In this document: piece after piece, positions 26,235 to 34,037 of the stretch
Layout: the number at the start of each line of letters is the position of its first letter
Position numbering within the stretch: the first letter of the stretch is position 1
Source: Qipengyuania polymorpha
GTDB taxonomy: Bacteria; Pseudomonadota; Alphaproteobacteria; Sphingomonadales; Sphingomonadaceae
DNA length: 64,000 nucleotides
Direction: 5' to 3'
Assembly (NCBI RefSeq): GCF_019711435.1
Contig: NZ_JAIGNK010000001.1
Coordinates: forward strand, 744,001-808,000
The notes under the pieces: generated by a model
Told to the model about the DNA's origin: nothing
The model's input: the letters and a program-made list of their open reading frames with translations, nothing else
Databases searched by the model: none
Program-made: the position numbers and the translations under genes

Positions 26235-27647
26235 ATGGCTACCAACTACGACGTCATCGTTCTCGGCTCCGGACCCGGCGGCTATGTCGCGGCGATCCGC
26301 TGCGCGCAGCTGGGCCTGAAGACCGCTATCGTCGAACGCGAACTGCTCGGCGGCATCTGTTTGAACTGGGGCTGCATCCCGACCAAGGCGCTGCTGCGCT
26401 CGGCCGAGATCCTGCACTATGCCCAGCACGCCAGCGACTATGGCCTCAAGATCGCGGGCAAGATCGAAGCCGACCTCGAAGCGGTGGTGAAGCGCAGCCG
26501 CGGCGTGGCCAAGCAGCTCAATCAGGGCGTCACGCACCTGATGAAGAAGAACAAGATCACGGTGCACATGGGCGAGGGCACGCTGACCGGCCCGACCAGC
26601 CTCACCGTGAAAGGCGAGAAGGGCGAGGAGAAGCTCACCGCCAAGCACGTGATTGTCGCCACCGGAGCACGCGCCCGCGACCTGCCCTTCGCCCCGGCAG
26701 ACGGCAAGCGCGTGTGGACCTATCGCCACGCCATGACGCCCGCCGAGATGCCGAAGAAGCTGCTGGTGATCGGATCGGGCGCGATCGGGATCGAGTTCGC
26801 CAGCTTCTACAACGACATGGGGGTCGACGTGACCGTGGTCGAAATGCTCGACCGCATCGTTCCGGTGGAGGACAAGGACGTCTCCGCCTTCCTCGAGAAG
26901 AGCCTGACCAAGCAGGGCATGACGATCATGACCGGCGCAGGTGTCGAGGCGCTCGACGTCTCGGACAAGGGCGTGAAGGCCAAGATCAAGGCCAAGGACG
27001 GCAAGGTCTCAGAGACCGAGTTCAGCCACTGCATCGTCGCCATTGGCATCGTGCCGAACACCGAGAATGTGGGCCTCGAAAAGCTGGTCGAAATGGACCG
27101 CGGCTTCATCCAGATCGATCCCTATGGCCGCACCAAGTCGAAGGGCCTCTGGGCCATCGGCGACTGCACGCCGGGTCCGTGGCTTGCGCACAAGGCGAGC
27201 CACGAGGGCGTCACATGCGCCGAGGCGATTGCCAAGGAACTGGGCAACAAGGACGTCCACCCGCATCCGCTCGACCGCGGCAACATCCCGGGCTGCACCT
27301 ATTGCCACCCGCAGATCGCCAGCGTCGGCCTGACCGAGGAAAAGGCCAAGGAAGCAGGTTACAGCGTCAAGGCGGGCACCTTCCCCTTCATCGGCAACGG
27401 CAAGGCCATCGCGCTGGGCGAGGCGGAAGGCTTCGTGAAGACCGTATTCGATGCCAAGACCGGCGAACTGCTCGGCGCGCACATGGTCGGGGCTGAAGTG
27501 ACCGAGATGATCCAGGGCTTCGTCGTCGGCAAGACACTGGAGACGACCGAGGCGGAACTGATGAACACCGTCTTCCCGCATCCGACGATCAGCGAAAGCA
27601 TGCACGAGAGCGTACTTGCGAGCTACGGGCGCGCCTTGCACATCTGA
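26235..27647 (+). CDS. lpdA: Dihydrolipoyl dehydrogenase (E3)
   Basis: This 470-residue flavoprotein reoxidises dihydrolipoamide for the 2-oxo acid dehydrogenase complexes. The N-terminal FAD site is VIVLGSGPGGYVAAIRCAQLG. The redox-active disulfide is CLNWGC in GGICLNWGCIPTKALL. The NAD-binding motif is VIGSGAIGIEFASFYNDMG, a second FAD contact is WAIGDCTPGPWLAHKASHEG, and the C-terminal catalytic His is in TVFPHPTISESMHE. All essential residues are present. It most likely serves the E2 encoded at 23319. Confidence 0.97.
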   Translation: MATNYDVIVLGSGPGGYVAAIRCAQLGLKTAIVERELLGGICLNWGCIPTKALLRSAEILHYAQHASDYGLKIAGKIEADLEAVVKRSRGVAKQLNQGVTHLMKKNKITVHMGEGTLTGPTSLTVKGEKGEEKLTAKHVIVATGARARDLPFAPADGKRVWTYRHAMTPAEMPKKLLVIGSGAIGIEFASFYNDMGVDVTVVEMLDRIVPVEDKDVSAFLEKSLTKQGMTIMTGAGVEALDVSDKGVKAKIKAKDGKVSETEFSHCIVAIGIVPNTENVGLEKLVEMDRGFIQIDPYGRTKSKGLWAIGDCTPGPWLAHKASHEGVTCAEAIAKELGNKDVHPHPLDRGNIPGCTYCHPQIASVGLTEEKAKEAGYSVKAGTFPFIGNGKAIALGEAEGFVKTVFDAKTGELLGAHMVGAEVTEMIQGFVVGKTLETTEAELMNTVFPHPTISESMHESVLASYGRALHI

Positions 27648-27669
27648 TGCGCAAGGGTAGGGGAGGGTG

Positions 27670-29526
27670 ATGACCAGTTTCCTGCTCCTCGCCTTCCTGA
27701 TCCTTGTGGCCGGAGTGGTTGCCGTACCGCTGGCCAGCCGCTTCGGGCTCGGATCGGTGCTCGGCTATCTCCTTGCCGGGATGGCGATCAGCCCCATCCT
27801 GCTGGGCCTCAAAGTCGACGTCGAGGCGCTGCAGGTCTTCGCCGAATTCGGCGTGGTGATGATGCTCTTCATCATCGGGCTGGAGATGGAGCCAAAGCGC
27901 CTATGGGCCATGCGCGGCAAGCTGCTCGGGCTGGGCGGAGGGCAGGTCCTCCTCACGACGCTCGCGATCACCGGCATTGCGCTGCTCAACAGCAATCCGT
28001 GGCAAACGGCGCTCGCCATCGGCATGGTGCTGGCGCTCTCCTCGACCGCCATCATCGTCCAGACGCTGACCGAAAAGAACCTGATGAAGAGCGAGGGCGG
28101 AGAGGCCAGCTTCTCGGTCCTGCTGGTGCAGGATGTCGCGGTCATCCCCATTCTCGCGCTGTTGCCGCTGCTCGCCATGCCAGAGCTCTACAGCGGCGGG
28201 GCGGGGCATGGAGAGGGCGGCCACGGCGGACTCGACCTGACCGCCAACATGCCCGTCTGGCTTGCGGCGATATCGCGCGTTGGGGCCGTTGCGGCGGTGG
28301 TCGGCATCGGCATTTACGCGATCCGCCCGCTGTTCCGCTACATCGCAGCGGCCAACCTGCGTGAACTGTTCACCGCCGCCGCTTTGGTGGTCGTCATCGG
28401 GATTGCCCTGCTGATGAGCCTCGTCGGCTTGTCACCCGCACTCGGAGCCTTCGTGGCGGGCGTTGTCCTCGCGACGAGCGAATATCGCCACGAACTCGAA
28501 AGCGACATCAACCCGTTCAAGGGCCTGCTGCTCGGGCTCTTCTTCATCACCGTCGGTGCAGGCATCGATTTCGTGCTGGCGGTCGAGATGTGGCAGGATG
28601 TCGTCTTCTGGGCGAGTGTGACCATCGCGGCCAAATTCGCCGTGCTGCTTCTCGTGGGGTGGCTCTACGGTCTCAGAAAGCAGGCTCTCTGGCTCTTCGC
28701 GCTAAGCCTGCCGCAAGCGGGTGAGTTCGCCTTCGTCCTCATTGCCTTCGCGGTAGGGAATGCGGTCCTGCCTCAAGCGCTGGCAGACGAATTGCTGCTC
28801 ATCGTCGCGCTCACGATGCTGGTCACGCCGCTGCTCTTCATTCTCTACGACAAGGTCATCGCCCACGCCTATTGCACCGATGGCGAGGGGCGCGAGGCGG
28901 ATACCATCGAGGAAGAAAACGAAATCATCATCGCCGGGCGCGGTCGCATGGGCGGGATTATCGACCGCATGCTGCAGGCTGCGGGTTACTCGACCACGGT
29001 CATCGACTACGACAGCAAGCAATTGGAAATCGTGCGCAAGTTCGGTTTCCGCACGTACTTCGGCGATGCGACACGGCCCGACCTGCTCCATTCGGCAGGC
29101 ATCGAGAAGGCGAAGCTGCTGGTGGTGGCGCTCGACGAACGTGAGCAAATCGACCGCCTCGTGAAGCATGTCGTGAAAGACTACCCGAATGTGCACATCA
29201 CCGCGCGCGCCATCGACCGCAACCATGTCTACGAATTGTGGGCCTACGGATGCCGGGATGTCATCCGCGAGACCTATGACAGCAGCCTGCGTATGGGCCG
29301 CTCTGCGTTCGAGGCCTTGGGCATGGACCGCCAGCAAGCCATGGCTGCCCGCGACGCATTCGAGGAAATGGACCGTCGTTTCATGCCTGAGGTGGCCAAT
29401 CTCTACCGGCTCGACATCCCCTATCACGAGAACGAGCCGCTGATGGAAAAGGTCAAGGAATTGCGGAAGGAATGGGACCCCGTCCTGCGCGAGCAGATGG
29501 ACGAAATCCTCAAGCGCGGTTCCTGA
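27670..29526 (+). CDS. Kef-type K+/H+ antiporter (CPA2) with TrkA-N domain
   Basis: This 618-residue monovalent cation:proton antiporter has a CPA2 membrane domain of 12-13 helices (residues 1-400), including the conserved FIIGLEMEPKRLW and LSSTAIIVQTL segments and VQDVAVIP. It is followed by a cytoplasmic nucleotide-binding TrkA-N domain (IIIAGRGRMGGIIDRML, about 418-434) with an acidic partner residue in VIDYDSKQLE. Kef proteins export potassium during electrophile or alkaline stress and are gated by the cytoplasmic domain. A His-rich loop (GAGHGEGGHGG, near residue 180) may bind metal. The ATG at 27670 follows GGGAGGG. Confidence 0.9.
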   Translation: MTSFLLLAFLILVAGVVAVPLASRFGLGSVLGYLLAGMAISPILLGLKVDVEALQVFAEFGVVMMLFIIGLEMEPKRLWAMRGKLLGLGGGQVLLTTLAITGIALLNSNPWQTALAIGMVLALSSTAIIVQTLTEKNLMKSEGGEASFSVLLVQDVAVIPILALLPLLAMPELYSGGAGHGEGGHGGLDLTANMPVWLAAISRVGAVAAVVGIGIYAIRPLFRYIAAANLRELFTAAALVVVIGIALLMSLVGLSPALGAFVAGVVLATSEYRHELESDINPFKGLLLGLFFITVGAGIDFVLAVEMWQDVVFWASVTIAAKFAVLLLVGWLYGLRKQALWLFALSLPQAGEFAFVLIAFAVGNAVLPQALADELLLIVALTMLVTPLLFILYDKVIAHAYCTDGEGREADTIEEENEIIIAGRGRMGGIIDRMLQAAGYSTTVIDYDSKQLEIVRKFGFRTYFGDATRPDLLHSAGIEKAKLLVVALDEREQIDRLVKHVVKDYPNVHITARAIDRNHVYELWAYGCRDVIRETYDSSLRMGRSAFEALGMDRQQAMAARDAFEEMDRRFMPEVANLYRLDIPYHENEPLMEKVKELRKEWDPVLREQMDEILKRGS

Positions 29527-29585
29527 CTGGGCGGGTTGCCGCAAATCTTCGTCGATTCACCGTTCGGTCGGGCGCCAAACCCGGT

Positions 29586-29606
29586 CTCAAGCATTTGTTG
29601 CTTGAG
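29586..29606 (+). promoter_or_regulatory. Hairpin overlapping the ribosome-binding site of the next small ORF
   Basis: CTCAAGCA (29586-29593) pairs exactly with TGCTTGAG (29599-29606) around a five-base loop. The right arm overlaps the GAGGA ribosome-binding site at 29604-29608. In mRNA this stem would partly hide the site, giving a possible thermosensor or other translational control. This is structural inference only. Confidence 0.45.
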
Positions 29607-29616
29607 GAGATTTGCG

Positions 29617-29796
29617 ATGGAATACGAAATTCTGGACGAGCCGCAGGGTATCGACGAGGACGACGAGGCCACGCGTGATGGCGGGTTGGTAGAGGACCAT
29701 GTCGCGCTGAAGAACCAGTCGAGCGTGAAGCCGCAGGATTATCCGATGGACGAGCGGCGCGACTCGTATCTGATTACGCCTCAGCAGGAGGGGTAA
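29617..29796 (+). CDS. Small acidic hypothetical protein
   Basis: This 59-residue protein starts MEYEILDEPQGIDEDDEATRD. It has a clear GAGGAG ribosome-binding site eight bases upstream and no signal or membrane segment. It is strongly acidic at the N-terminus and ends in QQEG. The family is unknown. A stable hairpin overlaps its ribosome-binding site. It stands alone between the Kef gene and the tRNA. Confidence 0.55.
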   Translation: MEYEILDEPQGIDEDDEATRDGGLVEDHVALKNQSSVKPQDYPMDERRDSYLITPQQEG

Positions 29797-29804
29797 GACG
29801 CTCC

Positions 29805-29816
29805 CAGGGTGGGATT
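29805..29816 (+). repeat. 12-base copy of the tRNA-Ser 3-prime region
   Basis: CAGGGTGGGATT here is identical to 29940-29951 inside the tRNA-Ser gene, where it covers the acceptor/T-arm segment, in the same orientation. The copies are 135 bases apart. It may be a decayed attachment site or a leftover of tRNA duplication. No integrase is nearby, so this remains a sequence observation. Confidence 0.4.
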
Positions 29817-29906
29817 GGCCTCCGCTTTGCTACGGCCGTCTCCGGCGCTTTGGCGCCTACGAATCCGAACCCGGTGGGGTCTTTCAGCACGCATATCCGC
29901 CATCAT

Positions 29907-29928
29907 CACCCGCTCTTTCGAGCGGGTG
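29907..29928 (-). terminator. Possible terminator hairpin after tRNA-Ser
   Basis: CACCCGCTC and GAGCGGGTG form a nine-base perfect stem with a four-base loop, starting four bases beyond the tRNA 3-prime end on the minus strand. No U tract follows, so it may act in 3-prime processing or need Rho rather than terminate on its own. Confidence 0.45.
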
Positions 29929-29932
29929 CTGC

Positions 29933-30022
29933 TGGCGGACAGGGTGGGATTCGAACCCACGAAGGGCTTGCACCCTTGCCGGTTTTCAAGACCGGTGCAT
30001 TCAACCGCTCTGCCACCTGTCC
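29933..30022 (-). tRNA. tRNA-Ser (anticodon UGA)
   Basis: Read on the minus strand, the sequence folds as a class II tRNA. The acceptor stem is GGACAGG paired with CCTGTCC, followed by the discriminator G and an encoded CCA at 29933-29935. The anticodon stem is CCGGT/ACCGG with loop CTTGAAA, giving anticodon UGA (29986-29988). A long variable arm with GGGTGCAAGCCC identifies it as serine. The T arm has GGGTTCGAATCCC. Total length is 90 with CCA. Confidence 0.96.
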
Positions 30023-30150
30023 GCTGAGCGGAATGCGGGCTAGCCAAAGCGGAAGGAAATGTCACCCGTAATATCGGAACTTGCGCAGGGTCTGCCGCGT
30101 AAGCCACTCATGACACTTGCCATTCAGCTTCAGCCTGCAACAAAAGACAA

Positions 30151-31170
30151 ATGAGACTTCGCAAACTCCTTCTCGTCGCCAGCGCCGCCATGCTCGGCCT
30201 GCCTGCCGCTCCCGCCATGTCGCAGGATATGTCCTTCGACGCTTATCTCCAGTTGCTGATCGCCAGGGCGAGGGCGGAAGGAGTCAGCGAATCCACGCTG
30301 CAGCGCATGACGGCGGGGCTCGAGCCGAACCGCAGGGTTATCGAACTGGATCAGACGCAACCCGGTTCGTGGGACAAGCCAGGCTATCCGCCGCTCGCCC
30401 CCTACATTGCGACCCATGTCGATGATGCGCGCATCAACGGTGGCCGGCGCGAATATGCCAACTGGCGCAGTTCCATAACCGCCATCGAGCGCGAGTATGG
30501 TGTCCCTGGCGAAATTATCGTCGCCATCTGGGGGCACGAGACGGCCTATGGCCGCGTGAAAGGTGGTTTCGACTTGTCGCAGTCGCTTGCAACCCTGGCT
30601 TGGGAGGGCCGTCGCCGCGAGCTCTTCTCGAGCGAGTGGGTCGACCTGATGAAAGTTGCCGACAAGGGCTATTCGCGAAGCGAGCTCAAGGGCAGTTGGG
30701 CGGGCGCTTTCGGCAATCCGCAGTTCCTGCCGAGCGTTTACCTCCGCCTTGCCAGCGATGGTGACGGAGACGGGCGCGCGGACATCATGAACAACAGCGC
30801 CGATGCGCTCGCATCCATCGCGAACTACTTTCGCGATGCGGGGTGGCGCGAAGGCCAGCCTTGGGGCGTGCGGGCCTATGTGCCCTCGGGCTTCGATGTC
30901 GATCGCTACAAGACCAAGCTCGTGGGCCCCGTCTGCCCCCGCGTCCACGAACGCCATAGCCAGTACAAGACCGCCGCCGAATGGCGCGCGCTCGGCATCC
31001 AGCCGCAACGTCCCTTGCCGGAAAACACGCTCGTCAGCCTGTTCCAGCCCGATGGACCGGGTACGCCGGCATGGCTGCTCACTAGTAATTACCGCGTCAT
31101 CCTCGAGTACAATTGCTCGAACTATTACGCGATGAGCGTGGGGCTCTTGGCCGACGAAATCGCCCGCTGA
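30151..31170 (+). CDS. Lytic murein transglycosylase, MltB-like
   Basis: This 339-residue exported enzyme cleaves glycan strands of peptidoglycan with formation of anhydromuramic ends. A signal peptide covers residues 1-24 (LPAAPAMSQD). The MltB/SLT family 3 domain begins at SFDAYLQLLIARARAEGVSE. The catalytic Glu is in IIVAIWGHETAYGRV, followed by GSWAGAFGNPQFLPSVYLR and DIMNNSADALASIANYF. No lipobox is present, so it is periplasmic and soluble. It has no C-terminal peptidoglycan-binding domain. The D,D-carboxypeptidase at 31289 follows on the same strand. Confidence 0.93.
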   Translation: MRLRKLLLVASAAMLGLPAAPAMSQDMSFDAYLQLLIARARAEGVSESTLQRMTAGLEPNRRVIELDQTQPGSWDKPGYPPLAPYIATHVDDARINGGRREYANWRSSITAIEREYGVPGEIIVAIWGHETAYGRVKGGFDLSQSLATLAWEGRRRELFSSEWVDLMKVADKGYSRSELKGSWAGAFGNPQFLPSVYLRLASDGDGDGRADIMNNSADALASIANYFRDAGWREGQPWGVRAYVPSGFDVDRYKTKLVGPVCPRVHERHSQYKTAAEWRALGIQPQRPLPENTLVSLFQPDGPGTPAWLLTSNYRVILEYNCSNYYAMSVGLLADEIAR

Positions 31171-31288
31171 CACCCGCGGTGGATAGGCGCGCGGCGCACT
31201 CGCCAAGCGTCACTGCGCTGGTTATAGCTGGCGGCGAACTCAACTCTCGATAGGGACGTGCCGCCTCAAGGGCGGTGCCGCGCGCTGC

Positions 31289-32455
31289 TTGCGACCGATT
31301 TTTCGAAAACTCTCTGCTACCTGTGCGGCCGCCGCACTGCTCGCCGGACCTGCCTCGGCGCAGGACAAGGAAAAGCCGTTGCCGCCCGAGGCCGGGGTAG
31401 CACCGATTGCCTATCTTTATGATGTAACGAGCGGGCAGGTGCTCTTCGAACGCGAGGCAGATCGCCGTTTCATGCCCGCATCCATCACCAAGGTGATGAC
31501 CACCTTCCTCGCCTTCGAATGGCTTGAGGATGGCAAGATTGCGCAGCAACAGAGCTTCACCATCCGGCCCGAGATATGGAAAAAGTGGAATAACGTGGGT
31601 TCGACCATGTTCCTGCCGCATGATGCGCGGGTCTCGGTGGACGACCTGATCCACGGCGTGACGACCGTATCGGCCAATGACGGCGCAGCAGCTCTTGCCG
31701 ACGGCGCTGCGGGTAGTATCGAGGAATGGGTCGCCGCGATGAATGCCAAGGCCGAGGAAATCGGTATGCGCGACAGCCGCTTCGGGACACCCAATGGCTG
31801 GATGGACGAAGGGCGCACCTTCACCACGGCGCGGGACCTGACCACGCTGGCAACCGCCATGCTCCGGCGGCATCCCAAGAAATACCGCCACTTTGTCGGC
31901 CACCGCGAATTTACCTACAACGAGATAACCCAGCCCAATCATGACCCCATCAGCGGAGTCGTACCGGGGGCGGACGGCATCAAGACCGGTTTCACCAACC
32001 AGGCGGGCTACGGCTTCCTCGGCTCGGCGGAACGCAGCGGAAGGCGGCTCGTCATGGTAGTGGCCGCCAGCCCACGCGCCCGCGATCGCGACCGCGCCGC
32101 CCGCGACCTCATCGAATGGGGCTTCTCCGCTTTCGAACAGCGCCGCCTCTTCGCGCCCGATGTTCCGGTGGCGCTGGCCGAGGTGCAGGGCGGTTCGAGC
32201 CGCGAAGTGGCGCTGGTCGCGGAAAACGGGGTCTATGTCGACCTGCCCACCGGTTCGTCGGGCGATGTGACGCTGAAGCTCGATTACGAGGGACCGCTCC
32301 GCGCTCCCATCACCCGCGGGGAGAAGGTGGCCACGCTCTCCGTATCCATCGACGGCATGCCCGACTACACGATCCCGCTCTTTGCCCGCGACGACGTTCC
32401 GCAGGCCGGCTTTGCGGACCGCATCCTCAACGGCTTCATCGGATGGTTGTCGTGA
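31289..32455 (+). CDS. dacC: D-alanyl-D-alanine carboxypeptidase (PBP5/6 family)
   Basis: This 388-residue penicillin-binding protein trims pentapeptide side chains. The signal peptide ends GPASAQD. The three active-site motifs are present: SITK (Ser65, Lys68), SAN in VSANDGAAAL, and KTG in DGIKTGFTNQ. The C-terminal beta domain starts near residue 285, and the last residues (FADRILNGFIGWLS) form the amphipathic membrane anchor. The only in-frame start is TTG 31289, with a distant GGGCGG ribosome-binding site. The stop overlaps tmk by four bases, so it heads the tmk-holB-metG-tatD string. Confidence 0.92.
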   Translation: MRPIFRKLSATCAAAALLAGPASAQDKEKPLPPEAGVAPIAYLYDVTSGQVLFEREADRRFMPASITKVMTTFLAFEWLEDGKIAQQQSFTIRPEIWKKWNNVGSTMFLPHDARVSVDDLIHGVTTVSANDGAAALADGAAGSIEEWVAAMNAKAEEIGMRDSRFGTPNGWMDEGRTFTTARDLTTLATAMLRRHPKKYRHFVGHREFTYNEITQPNHDPISGVVPGADGIKTGFTNQAGYGFLGSAERSGRRLVMVVAASPRARDRDRAARDLIEWGFSAFEQRRLFAPDVPVALAEVQGGSSREVALVAENGVYVDLPTGSSGDVTLKLDYEGPLRAPITRGEKVATLSVSIDGMPDYTIPLFARDDVPQAGFADRILNGFIGWLS

Positions 32456-33093
32456 GCCGCGGCAAGTTCATCGCTTTCGAAGGCGGGGAGGGCATGGGGA
32501 AATCCACCCAGGCACGGCTCTTGCAATCCTCATTGGCGGAGCGCGGTATCGAGGCGGTGCTGACCCGCGAACCCGGCGGCACGCCCGGCGCAGAGGCGAT
32601 CCGCGAAATGCTCCTGCATCCCCCCGGCGAGGGCTGGGGTGCCGAGGCCGAGGCCCTCCTGTTCGCTGCGGCCCGTGCGGATCATGTGCACCGGCTCATC
32701 GGGCCGTCGCTCGGCGCAGGGAAATGGGTGATCTGCGACCGTTTCGTCGATTCCAGCAGGGCGTATCAGGGCTATGCGGGCGAATTGGGCGACGAGAAGG
32801 TGAGGGCACTCCACGAAATCGGCAGCCGCGGGCTTTTACCCGACCTCACCATCGTTATCGGCGCTGACAGCGAGGAGGTCGGCAAGCGGCTCCGCGCCCG
32901 CGATGGCGATAATTCCGACGCGATTGGCGGGCGGGACGAGGAGTATCACACCAGCGTCAATGCAGCTTTCGACGCATTCGCCCAAGCCGAGCCAGTGCGT
33001 TTCGCACGCGTTGAGGGGACAGGTTCGGTGGAGGAAGTGCAGGCCCGCGTGATGACGGCTGTCTCCGCGTTGATCGGGAGTACGGGCCAGTGA
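32452..33093 (+). CDS. tmk: Thymidylate kinase
   Basis: This 213-residue kinase makes dTDP from dTMP. The P-loop is FEGGEGMGKST (residues 7-17). The DR(F/Y) motif is in VICDRFVDSSRAYQG, and the lid region lies around RARDGDNSDAIGGRDEEYH. I chose GTG 32452, giving the family start MSRGKFIAFEGGEG and a GTGA overlap with dacC. An ATG at 32443 would only add three residues. The stop overlaps the holB start in the same way. Confidence 0.95.
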   Translation: MSRGKFIAFEGGEGMGKSTQARLLQSSLAERGIEAVLTREPGGTPGAEAIREMLLHPPGEGWGAEAEALLFAAARADHVHRLIGPSLGAGKWVICDRFVDSSRAYQGYAGELGDEKVRALHEIGSRGLLPDLTIVIGADSEEVGKRLRARDGDNSDAIGGRDEEYHTSVNAAFDAFAQAEPVRFARVEGTGSVEEVQARVMTAVSALIGSTGQ

Positions 33094-34037
33094 GCATGGT
33101 CGGCCACGATGCCGCGTGGCAAGCTTGGCGCAGCGCCATGTCCGGCGCGCGCATGCATCACGCGTGGCTGCTCGCAGGCAAGAAGGGGCTGGGCAAGGCC
33201 ACCTTCGCGCAGGCTGCTGCACGCGAGTTGCTGCGTGCGGCGGGGGAGGGGGAGCATCCCGACATCCTCACCCTGACCTATGGCCCCAAGAACAAGGACG
33301 AGGCCAAGAAGCGCGACGACGGCAAGCCATACGAGCTCGCGCGCGGTATCAAGGTCGACCAGGTCCGCGACATTCAGCGCCGGCTGAACACACGCCCGAC
33401 CATGGGGGACAAGCGCGTCGTCATCATCGACCCGGCAGACGACATGGAAGTGTCAGCCTCCAACGCGCTCCTGAAAAGCCTCGAGGAGCCGCCGCAGGGG
33501 ACCTATTTCCTCCTTGTCGCGCACAGCCCTGCGCGGCTCCTGCCCACCATCCGCTCGCGCTGTCGCACCGTCCGCTTTCCCGCGATTCCGCACGAGGAGA
33601 TGGACCAGCTTCTCCGTAGGCTCGCGCCCGAAGCCGACATCGCCTCGCGCGATGCTGCGATTGCCGCCGCCGCGGGTTCGCCGGGTGCGGCTCTGTCCTT
33701 CCTCGATTTCGACCTCGGCAAGTCGGCTCAGCTGATGCGCCGCATCGTCGAGGAGGGCGACCGCGACTTTGGCCTGCGCGGTCAGCTTGCAGGCACAATC
33801 GGGGCAAAGCAGAACATACCGCGGCTTCAAGCCGTCCTCGACCTTGCGCGCGCCATCCTTGCCGAGCGGATCGAAAGCGCGAGCGGCGACCCGCGCAAGC
33901 TGGTCGACACGCATGCCGAACTCGTGCGCCTCACAGGTGAGCAGCCGACCTATAATTTCGACCCCGGATTGCTCGGTATGGAAATCGGGACCTTGCTCGC
34001 GAGTGCAGGCGCGGCTAGCGAGCGCGGCAATGGCTGA
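33090..34037 (+). CDS. holB: DNA polymerase III subunit delta-prime
   Basis: This 315-residue clamp-loader subunit has HAWLLAGKKGLGKATFAQAAARELL (degenerate P-loop), KVDQVRDIQRRLNTRPTMGDKRVVIID, SASNALLKSLEEPP and the SRC motif in TIRSRCRTVRF. This is the usual holB pattern in alphaproteobacteria. The zinc-finger cysteines of E. coli delta-prime are not evident. The GTG start overlaps the tmk stop, and the end overlaps metG by eight bases. Confidence 0.93.
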   Translation: MSMVGHDAAWQAWRSAMSGARMHHAWLLAGKKGLGKATFAQAAARELLRAAGEGEHPDILTLTYGPKNKDEAKKRDDGKPYELARGIKVDQVRDIQRRLNTRPTMGDKRVVIIDPADDMEVSASNALLKSLEEPPQGTYFLLVAHSPARLLPTIRSRCRTVRFPAIPHEEMDQLLRRLAPEADIASRDAAIAAAAGSPGAALSFLDFDLGKSAQLMRRIVEEGDRDFGLRGQLAGTIGAKQNIPRLQAVLDLARAILAERIESASGDPRKLVDTHAELVRLTGEQPTYNFDPGLLGMEIGTLLASAGAASERGNG

